Source: Rhodanobacteraceae bacterium (GTDB lineage: Bacteria; Pseudomonadota; Gammaproteobacteria; Xanthomonadales; Rhodanobacteraceae). Taken from it: a stretch of DNA of 64,000 bases. The translations under genes and the position numbers were made by a program. Positions 57,803 through 64,000 of this stretch are shown here, piece by piece. Where the stretch lies: the NCBI GenBank assembly GCA_016790075.1, contig JAEUPP010000030.1:1-64000 (forward strand), given 5' to 3'. A model generated the notes under the pieces. The model had not been told where the DNA came from, did no database searches, and was given only the letters and a program-made list of their open reading frames with translations. Numbering within the stretch: the stretch's first letter is position 1; each line of letters opens with the position of its first letter.

Positions 57803-58221
57803 TCGTCTTTCCAATTCTTGGCGCGGTCCCGCTTGTGGCCGGAGCGCGTTTTCTTTTCCTGCAGGCGGCGTTCCTGCGCTCCCTTGCTCGGCCGGGTCGC
57901 GATGCGTTTCTTGGGCACTACCGTTGCCGCACGCACGATTTCAGCAAGACGCAATCGCGCGTCCTCGCGATTGCGGCCCTGGTCGCGAAAGCGGTTGGCG
58001 GAAATCACGAGCACGCCCTCATCGGTCAGGCGGCGATCGCGCCGCGCGAGCAGTCGCTGACGCACGGTCTCGGGCAGCGCAGTTGATCGGGCCACGTCAA
58101 AACGCAGTTCGACCGCGCTGGACACCTTGTTCACGTTCTGTCCACCGGGGCCGGACGAGCGCACGAAGCTCTCGTCAAGTTCATCATCGGGTATGCAGAT
58201 CTGTGCGGTGATTTCGAGCAC
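57799..58221 (-). CDS. arfB: Alternative ribosome-rescue factor ArfB (YaeJ)
   Basis: 140 residues from the GTG at 58221, chosen because a GAGG site lies 6 nt upstream; the frame continues to a TTG at 58248 inside yajQ. The GGQ motif is in SSGPGGQNVNKVS (near residue 28) and the basic C-terminal tail (RLQEKKTRSGHKRD) enters the mRNA channel. It releases peptides from ribosomes stalled without a stop codon. The stop overlaps the acyltransferase start. Confidence 0.92.
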   Translation of the reverse strand: MLEITAQICIPDDELDESFVRSSGPGGQNVNKVSSAVELRFDVARSTALPETVRQRLLARRDRRLTDEGVLVISANRFRDQGRNREDARLRLAEIVRAATVVPKKRIATRPSKGAQERRLQEKKTRSGHKRDRAKNWKDE

Positions 58222-58228
58222 GGCTGCC

Positions 58229-58711
58229 TCAGTCACGGAAATTTTCAAACTGCAATGGCATCTCGACCTCGCTCTTGCGCAGGAAGGCGATCGCTAGTTG
58301 CAGGTCGTCACGCTTCTTGCCGCTGACGCGCAACTGGTCGCCCTGAATCTGCGCTTGCACCTTGAGCCCCGCATCCTTGAGCAGTTTGACGAGTTTCTTG
58401 GCCAGCGCCTGGTCTATGCCCTGCCTGAGCGTGACTTTCTGGCGTGCGGCGGACAGATTCACTTCGGGGTCGGCGACCTCGGCGCAGCGTACATCAACGC
58501 CGCGGGCGGCCAGGCGCTGCAGCAGGATTTCCTGCATTTGCTTGAGGCGGAATTCGGCGTCGGCGCGCAAGGTGACTACGCTTTCGGCGAGTTCAAAACT
58601 CGCATTCGCGCCGCGGAAGTCGAAGCGCTTGTCGAGTTCGCGGCTGGCCTGGTCGACCGCATTGGAAACCTCATGCGGATCGAGCTTGGAAACGATATCG
58701 AAGGAGGGCAT
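58229..58711 (-). CDS. yajQ: YajQ family nucleotide-binding protein
   Basis: 160 residues from the ATG at 58711 (MPSFDIVSKLDPHEVSNAVD), the invariant YajQ start, with a GGAGG-like site before it. Two ferredoxin-like RNA-binding folds are typical; LRVSGKKRDDLQLAI is conserved near the end. In Xanthomonas YajQ homologues bind cyclic di-GMP and act with a LysR regulator in virulence. A diguanylate cyclase elsewhere in the window may supply that ligand. It overlaps the open frame of arfB only if the TTG start were used. Confidence 0.95.
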   Translation of the reverse strand: MPSFDIVSKLDPHEVSNAVDQASRELDKRFDFRGANASFELAESVVTLRADAEFRLKQMQEILLQRLAARGVDVRCAEVADPEVNLSAARQKVTLRQGIDQALAKKLVKLLKDAGLKVQAQIQGDQLRVSGKKRDDLQLAIAFLRKSEVEMPLQFENFRD

Positions 58712-58853
58712 AGCGGCGGATTGTAGCCGGGCAGCGGCGAACTCCGTGCAAAGCGCAGTATTTGCGTGCGGCGACGTGGACCAGGCGGCATGGCAGCTGG
58801 CCAAAGCCCATCCTGGATTCATTGCCGGAACAATCCTTTGCCGCTGTGGAGAT

Positions 58854-59570
58854 TCATCCCACGGCAGCGCCGGCCAGTGCGGCTTCCCAGCCGAATGCGG
58901 CAGATACGCGCTGCCAGCTCGCATCGAGCGGTGCCTGCACCGTCACCCGGCAGTGCGTAAGCGGATGGTCGAAACTCAGTCGCCAGGCATGCAGCAGCAA
59001 TCGATGCATGGCCCAGTGGATGCGGAACAAGCGGTTGTGATCACCGCGGCCGTGTGTGGTGTCGCCGATCAGATGATGCGAGGCATGGGCGAAATGCCGC
59101 CGGATCTGCTGGTAGCGGCCGGTCTCGGGCGAGACGGCGAGCAGTGCATAACGTTGCTGTGGGTAGCGGCCCATCGCAATGGCCACTTCAACCGTAGCCA
59201 GCTGGCGCCAGTGCGTGCGCGCCTCGCGCAACGGGCCCTTGAGGCTGGCTCCGCTCAGTGGGTGATCGATGCAACCGCTTTCCCCGGGCCAGCCGCGCAC
59301 GACGGCCAGATAGTCCTTGCCAACGCTGCGCTGCATGAGCTGGCGGCCGAGTTCCGCGGCGATGTCGCGCGACTTCGCGACCAGCAGTACACCACTGGTC
59401 GCGCGGTCCAGGCGGTGCGCGAGGTATAGCGTGCCTGCGACCTGAGCGCGCAGCCGGTCGATCACATAGTCCTCATCGGCACCGACCAGATTGCTGCGGT
59501 GTACGGCGAGTCCGGGCGGTTTGTCGACGACGACCAGCGCCTCGTCTTCATAGAGCAGGTTCAGCAGCAT
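58854..59570 (-). CDS. truC: tRNA pseudouridine synthase TruC
   Basis: 238 residues from the ATG at 59570 (MLLNLLYEDEALVVVDKPPGLAVH). The RluA-type active site is HRLDRATSGVLLV, with the catalytic aspartate. The family member with this short N-terminus and HRSNLVGADE matches TruC, which modifies U65 in tRNA; RluA-type rRNA synthases are the alternative. It begins 13 bp after the S46 peptidase stop on the same strand. Confidence 0.87.
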   Translation of the reverse strand: MLLNLLYEDEALVVVDKPPGLAVHRSNLVGADEDYVIDRLRAQVAGTLYLAHRLDRATSGVLLVAKSRDIAAELGRQLMQRSVGKDYLAVVRGWPGESGCIDHPLSGASLKGPLREARTHWRQLATVEVAIAMGRYPQQRYALLAVSPETGRYQQIRRHFAHASHHLIGDTTHGRGDHNRLFRIHWAMHRLLLHAWRLSFDHPLTHCRVTVQAPLDASWQRVSAAFGWEAALAGAAVG

Positions 59571-59583
59571 GGATGGCCGGCTC

Positions 59584-61785
59584 TCAGTCACCGGCTGGTA
59601 CACCCATTTCGGTCAGCAGCCAGTGCGCGGGATATACCTTGTGCATGAGCCAGCGCAGATAACGCAGGTCCACATGCACGGCGCGCTTGTAGCGCGGATC
59701 GAACCACCAGCTGGCACTGACCGATTCCCAGTTGCTGTCGAAGTTGAGACCTATGAGCTCGCCCTGTGCATTCAGCACCGGCGAGCCGGAATTGCCGCCG
59801 GTAGTGTCGAGGTTGGTCAGGAAATTCACGGTTTGCGTTTGCAGCACCGGGTCGGCGGTCGCGCCGAAATCGCGATCCGCAATGGCCGCGAGCAGCGCGG
59901 CAGGTGCATCGAACGGATGTTTGCCAGTGTGTTTCTCTACGATGCCGGCGACGGTCGTAACCGGGCCATAGTAAACCCCGTCGCGCGGACTGAAACCGCT
60001 GACGCGGCCATAACTTACGCGCAGGGTCTGGTTTGCATCCGGAAACAGCGGTTTGTTCTGCTTGCGATACCAGCGCTTGAGCGCCGCCATATAGGCCGGG
60101 CGCAGGCGCAGCAGCTCACCGTCGCGCTGCTTGCGCTGCTGTTCCATGCGCAGCAATGCCGGTTGGATCTTCACTGCGAGGGCCAGCAGCGTGTCGGTGC
60201 TTGCGCGCACGGCAGCGGGCTCGGCGCCGAGCTGCGCCAGGCGGAACGTTTCATCGCCAAGCTGGGTTTCGGCATAGATGCGCGCAAGCACGGCCTTGGC
60301 TGTATCGATATGGCTGCCGAACACGGCATCAAATTCCGCCAGGCGCTGTGTGGCAGGCAATGTGTAATAACGGCGCAGCAGTTCGTGCAGCAACGCCTGT
60401 TCCATACCCGCGGCATAACGGCGTTGCACCTGTCGGAGCTGCGCCTCGATCAGGTTTTCGTCGCGTTGCTGATAACCGGCTTCGCGTGCGGCATCAGGCT
60501 TGCCGCGTTCCAGCGCCAGACGCTGCAGTGTGATCGCCGCGCGCAGTGCCTGGGTCTGGTTGAAGATCAGGGCAACTACCAGGTCGCGCTCGCGTGTCGC
60601 CGCGCCTTGCTGCAGCTGCGTCTCGATACCCGCAATACGCTGCAACGTAGCGGCACGGTCGAGGCAAGATTCGCCCTTGGTGCAGCGCGCATCCTCACTG
60701 TCCTGACTGCGCAGCCAGGCAAGCATGGCCTGTTCGGCTTCCGCGCGCTGGCGCTTGGCATCGCTGCGCAGCAGGCCACTGAGTTCGCCGCTGGAACGCT
60801 TGCGCCCGTTTTTCAGGCTGGCCAGCTGGCTGGCATATTTAACCGCCACATCCGGATTGCGTTCGCTCTCGTCCTGAATCAGCGTGATCAGCGCATCGAA
60901 CGCATCAACATTGGCGGCGAGGCCCCAATCCACCCGTTCGGCAAACTCACTGGCCAGGCGATGCCGGAACGTAGTGCCCGGATAACCCGCCAGGAACACG
61001 AAATCCCCGTCCTTGGGTCCGGTACGACTCATCCGGAGGTGCCCCGGCGGGCGATATGGTCGATTGGTCGCGTCGTAGTCGGCCGGCTGGCCGTCGGCGC
61101 CGACGTAGGCGCGCAGCAGGGTGAAATCACCGCTATGGCGCGGCCAGACGAAATTGTCGACCTCGTCGCCGTACTTGCCGATGGCACTGGGGGGGGCGTA
61201 GACGAGTCGCACATCCCGCAATTCAATTTGCTGCACGCGATAAAACTCGGCGCCGTAATCCATGTTTGCTACGCTGCAACGGCGGCCCTTCTGCGCTTCA
61301 CATTCGGCGACGATGGCCTTGCTCGCCGTATCAATGGCGTCGAAGTAGGCAAGACCTTTCCTACCAGCCGCCGCTGCGAGCACACGCTCGGTCACGCGGT
61401 CGAAGCGTTCCGTCACCAGCACGCGGAAGTCAGGGCTGCCGCGCAGCTCACCCGCCTGATCCGCCGCCGCAAAGCCCTGGCCCAGCAAATTGCGTTCGGG
61501 CGTGCTGTTGTACTGGATCAGACTGTAGGCGACATGATGATTGGTCACGAACAAGCCTTGGTCTGACACAAACGCGCCAGTGCCGCCGCCGGCCTTGACC
61601 ACTGCGTTCAATGGCGACGCCGCCAGATCAGCCAGGGCGGCCAGGTCACCCTCGAAGCCGGCCGCACGCCATTGTGGCGCGAGTTCCGGCAACTGGTGGG
61701 CCATCCACATACCCTCGTCCGCACTGGCGTGCGAGGACAGCAGCAGACCGAGGGCGGCGGCAAGGTAGCAACGCGGCAGGAACAT
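59584..61785 (-). CDS. S46 family dipeptidyl peptidase (DPP7/DPP11 type)
   Basis: 733 residues from the ATG at 61785, with a signal peptide ending ASA. The chymotrypsin-like triad shows as VTNHHVAYS (H83/84) and S666 in TTGGNSGSPV. The S1-pocket residue that decides specificity lies 18 positions after the nucleophile and reads Ser684 in NFDSNW, not Arg (DPP11, acidic P1) or Gly (DPP7, hydrophobic P1). It probably releases dipeptides from peptides in the periplasm with a relaxed or intermediate preference. Confidence 0.92.
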   Translation of the reverse strand: MFLPRCYLAAALGLLLSSHASADEGMWMAHQLPELAPQWRAAGFEGDLAALADLAASPLNAVVKAGGGTGAFVSDQGLFVTNHHVAYSLIQYNSTPERNLLGQGFAAADQAGELRGSPDFRVLVTERFDRVTERVLAAAAGRKGLAYFDAIDTASKAIVAECEAQKGRRCSVANMDYGAEFYRVQQIELRDVRLVYAPPSAIGKYGDEVDNFVWPRHSGDFTLLRAYVGADGQPADYDATNRPYRPPGHLRMSRTGPKDGDFVFLAGYPGTTFRHRLASEFAERVDWGLAANVDAFDALITLIQDESERNPDVAVKYASQLASLKNGRKRSSGELSGLLRSDAKRQRAEAEQAMLAWLRSQDSEDARCTKGESCLDRAATLQRIAGIETQLQQGAATRERDLVVALIFNQTQALRAAITLQRLALERGKPDAAREAGYQQRDENLIEAQLRQVQRRYAAGMEQALLHELLRRYYTLPATQRLAEFDAVFGSHIDTAKAVLARIYAETQLGDETFRLAQLGAEPAAVRASTDTLLALAVKIQPALLRMEQQRKQRDGELLRLRPAYMAALKRWYRKQNKPLFPDANQTLRVSYGRVSGFSPRDGVYYGPVTTVAGIVEKHTGKHPFDAPAALLAAIADRDFGATADPVLQTQTVNFLTNLDTTGGNSGSPVLNAQGELIGLNFDSNWESVSASWWFDPRYKRAVHVDLRYLRWLMHKVYPAHWLLTEMGVPAGD

Positions 61786-62086
61786 GGCGGGTTCCGGAAA
61801 CTGGCAGACCTGCAACCATAACAACCCGCCGGCGGTCCGGGTAGAGATCTAGCGTGACTCCGGAACGCGGCCGTGCCGCTGCAGGAAACGAACAGAAGGA
61901 AAATCTGACCTCGTATACGTGATGGGCTTGGAATGGCCTGACCAGGCCGGAATCTGGTTCCTGATTTTGCAGCCCCAAACTCAGGAAGTGACCAAACTCT
62001 TGCAAAGCAGACGTCTGACAGGGAGGCGGCGATGTGCGGCCGGACATCCAAGCGGCGCTGGCGGCGGCGCTTGTTGCAGCTCTTTA
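61786..62086. other. Intergenic region, no supported gene
   Basis: 301 bp between two minus-strand genes. Several overlapping frames exist, but none has coding character or a ribosome site; they are antisense or overlap the S46 signal region. A short GGCCTGACCAGGCC inverted repeat lies near 61930. Presumably this contains the S46 promoter. Confidence 0.4.
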
Positions 62087-62581
62087 CTACACACTGGCCG
62101 TGCCGAGGTATTCGTTGACCAGCTTTGAAAGCGGCTCTTCATAGGCCAGGAACTTCACATCCAGGGGCTCAACAAGCTCGGCCACCTCACCGTACTCGGC
62201 CAGCAGAGTCTGATACTGGCTGGCGTCCGAAGGATATCCGCCGGGAAAACAGATCTCTGCTGCCCGCGCAAGCAGATCGCCAGTCTTTGGCGCACCGATA
62301 TCGATGAGCGCCTGAATGGTTTCCCGGACGTACTGCCCCGTGGAATTTGAGAAAAATTGATACAGACCCCCGTTGTTCACCTCTGCCTCAAGCCGATGAA
62401 TGCAATACGCAACCCGTGTAGCGGGAGGCAGGCGGGCGAATGCGGCGTAGTTGGCAACAGGCAGCTCATCGAAATCGCCAGGGTATTTCACGGTGGATTC
62501 CCGGACAGGTGGTAACGGCGTGCCAGAAAGGCGCATGCAGAACTGTTCCAGCAGCTGCAGATGCCGGATGTCGGTGATCAA
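62087..62581 (-). CDS. DUF4375 (DMP19-like) protein
   Basis: 164 residues. The start is a TTG at 62581 that overlaps the stop of the upstream response regulator (TTGA); an ATG at 62536 is an alternative and neither has a clear ribosome site. The DUF4375 signature is HRLEAEVNNGGLYQFFSNSTG and the following IGAPKTGDLLARA. DMP19-type proteins are DNA mimics or immunity-like small proteins in some bacteria, but most DUF4375 members are uncharacterised. Its coupling to a two-component system is unusual and is the only functional clue. Confidence 0.7.
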   Translation of the reverse strand: MITDIRHLQLLEQFCMRLSGTPLPPVRESTVKYPGDFDELPVANYAAFARLPPATRVAYCIHRLEAEVNNGGLYQFFSNSTGQYVRETIQALIDIGAPKTGDLLARAAEICFPGGYPSDASQYQTLLAEYGEVAELVEPLDVKFLAYEEPLSKLVNEYLGTASV

Positions 62582-63231
62582 AGCAAGTCTGCGGAAAGCG
62601 CAAACATCACAGCCTGTGTGCGGTCGCGAACTCCAAGTTTGGCGAACAGTACGGAAAGATAGTTCCTTACCGTGCCTACACTGAGATTCAAATCATGGCC
62701 AATCTCCTTGTTGGAGCAACCCGATGCGGCGAGCCTGAGGATCGCCTGCTCACGCGCTGATAGCGCGATTGCATCGGCTGCCGGATTGCCTCGCGCGGTC
62801 GAAACTTCACTCACGGCCGGCTTGGCGGGGAAGACCCGTCCGCCATTGCGCACGGTATGCAATGCCGCATACATCTCTTTTGGCGATACACCTTTGAGCA
62901 ACAAAGCCTGGGCGCCACAGCGAATGGCGCGTCCCAGATGGTCTGCTTCGTTAAAGGTGGTCAGCAGTACGACGGGAATGTTCAGACCCTCGGCGCGCAT
63001 TTTTTTCACGGTATCGAAGCCGCTGAGACCGGGCATGCGGACGTCGATGATCACTACGTCAGTCGCGATGTGACGGATCTGGTCAAGCAGGTCCATTCCC
63101 GAAGAAGCCGATGTGACGACGGAAAGGCCAGGCATGCCGTCGAGCAGCATGGACAGCGCTTCACGGACCAGCGACTGGTCATCGGCCAGTGCAACGCGCA
63201 ACCGCTGGGGATCACACAGGCTCATGGTCAT
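62578..63231 (-). CDS. LuxR/NarL-family response regulator
   Basis: 217 residues from the ATG at 63231 (MTMSLCDPQ), with 63225 as an alternative. The receiver has ADDQ, the phospho-acceptor in VVIIDVRMPGLSG, and the LuxR-type HTH at the end (LSAREQAILRLAASGCSNKE, then a recognition helix with VRNYLSVLF). It overlaps the sensor kinase gene by 20 bp, so the two are co-translated. Target genes are unknown; the downstream DUF4375 gene is in the same transcript. Confidence 0.9.
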   Translation of the reverse strand: MTMSLCDPQRLRVALADDQSLVREALSMLLDGMPGLSVVTSASSGMDLLDQIRHIATDVVIIDVRMPGLSGFDTVKKMRAEGLNIPVVLLTTFNEADHLGRAIRCGAQALLLKGVSPKEMYAALHTVRNGGRVFPAKPAVSEVSTARGNPAADAIALSAREQAILRLAASGCSNKEIGHDLNLSVGTVRNYLSVLFAKLGVRDRTQAVMFALSADLL

Positions 63232-64000
63232 TCTCCGCTGGCTCTTCGGGAACCGAAATTTCCAACAGCGTGCCGCCGACCGGGGCACCGACCAGAGCCA
63301 ATGATCCATGCAACGCCTCGACCCGCAGATTCAGATTCTGCAGGCCGAATCCGCGCGGCCCGGTTGCCATGCCGCAACCGTTGTCGAGAACGCGCAACAC
63401 CAGGCGGTCACCATAGCGGTGCAAACTGATCAATACCTTGCTCGATTGCCCGTGGCGCAGCGCATTGGCCAATCCCTCCTGCGCTGCGCTCAGCAGCACA
63501 CGCGCCACCTCGCCGTTCTGTATACGCAGCAAAGGTTCCACATCGACCTCGACCCGAGTGTTCGGCAGTAGTTCAATCAGCCTGATCAGGGCGTCGCGAA
63601 TCGACAAGCCGGCCGCATTGCTCATCTGCCGCACAATATTTCTGGTGTCCTCTAGCAGTTCGGAAGACAGTCTGCCGGCAGTGCGTACCACGCGCGATTC
63701 AGGCCATTGCTCCTCGAGGATCTGAAGATTGATCTGCAACGCCGTCAACTTGTGCCCGGTCACGTCGTGAAGATCCCGCGCGATGCGCAGACGTTCGCGA
63801 TCACGCACGGCTTCTTCGGTGAACGCGTGCATCGATTGCAGCTCCGCGTTGGCGCGGGACAGTGCAGTGTTGGCCAGCGCCAGCGCTGCTTCTCCGCGCA
63901 TGGCGCTGGCCATGCCGTGCATCAGCAGCGCCGAGCAGGACACCAGTGCCGTGTAGCTGAGCGCGCCTGGAAGTGCACGCGTCCAGGGGAATCTGCAACA
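63212..64000 (-). CDS. DesK-like sensor histidine kinase (partial, N-terminus outside window)
   Basis: The frame stays open to the right edge, so the gene starts outside. Visible are a membrane helix (SYTALVSCSALLM), a linker coiled coil (about 15-60 of the visible part), HisKA_3 with phospho-acceptor His in ARDLHDVTGHKLTALQ, and an HATPase domain (QEGLANALRHG, DNGCGM, GFGLQNL). This is the DesK/NarX layout in which the kinase partners a LuxR-type regulator, here the overlapping downstream gene. The signal is not visible because the N-terminal sensor is missing. Confidence 0.9.
   Translation of the reverse strand, partial: CCRFPWTRALPGALSYTALVSCSALLMHGMASAMRGEAALALANTALSRANAELQSMHAFTEEAVRDRERLRIARDLHDVTGHKLTALQINLQILEEQWPESRVVRTAGRLSSELLEDTRNIVRQMSNAAGLSIRDALIRLIELLPNTRVEVDVEPLLRIQNGEVARVLLSAAQEGLANALRHGQSSKVLISLHRYGDRLVLRVLDNGCGMATGPRGFGLQNLNLRVEALHGSLALVGAPVGGTLLEISVPEEPAENDHEPV

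Noticed and set aside
59569-61566. 665-residue open frame on the plus strand
   Set aside because: Antisense shadow of the S46 peptidase, whose catalytic motifs are on the minus strand.

Overview
The window carries the chromosomal replication-origin neighbourhood of a high-GC gammaproteobacterium, most likely of the order Lysobacterales (Xanthomonadales). The evidence is the gene order mnmE-yidC-rnpA-rpmH / dnaA-dnaN-recF-gyrB, followed by a TPR protein, tonB, exbB, two exbD genes and pdxJ; that last block is typical of Xanthomonas relatives. Other pointers are an S46 dipeptidyl peptidase, an S9 DPP-IV-like peptidase and PhhA next to an Lrp regulator. Genus cannot be fixed from sequence alone. 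I see no rRNA, tRNA, complete insertion sequence, prophage or CRISPR array.

Layout. 1-12 kb: housekeeping and scattered metabolic genes (gamma-carbonic anhydrase, aldehyde dehydrogenase, CadC-like TPR regulator, serine hydrolase, CNB-patatin protein, oligopeptidase A, exonuclease III, UPF0149, MAPEG, pirin). 12-18.6 kb: an S9 peptidase, then a probable defence segment on the minus strand made of an AbiEi/AbiEii toxin-antitoxin pair and a protein with a SLOG-like domain plus four membrane segments. 18.6-28.8 kb: the origin region, with yidD missing from its usual place, a short dnaA-dnaN spacer carrying two perfect DnaA boxes, and a strong terminator between dnaN and recF. 29-33.5 kb: energy transduction to the outer membrane (TPR protein, TonB, ExbB, two ExbD), interrupted between the exbD genes by a terminator followed by sequence resembling the 5' end of a group II intron. 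33.6-41 kb: pdxJ coupled to a beta-lactamase-fold protein that has lost its catalytic residues, an ECF sigma / membrane protein / secreted PDZ operon, a large uncharacterised membrane-anchored protein and a phosphopantetheinyl transferase.

41-49.5 kb: an acetate-utilisation module, with a CrbS-type sensor kinase fused to an SSSF transporter, its LuxR-type regulator CrbR, acetyl-CoA synthetase and a divergent MFS transporter. A 16-bp palindrome upstream of acs is a candidate regulator site. 49.7-64 kb: diguanylate cyclase, DUF885 and S46 peptidases, rhomboid protease, DUF3142 protein, Lrp/PhhA pair, a yajQ-arfB-acyltransferase run, truC, a DUF4375 protein, and a DesK-like two-component pair that runs off the right edge.

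The best candidates for new biology are the SLOG-4TM protein beside AbiE, the catalytically dead beta-lactamase homologue, the sigma/membrane/PDZ operon, and the intron-like fragment between the exbD genes. All functional calls come from reading motifs; no database search was run.
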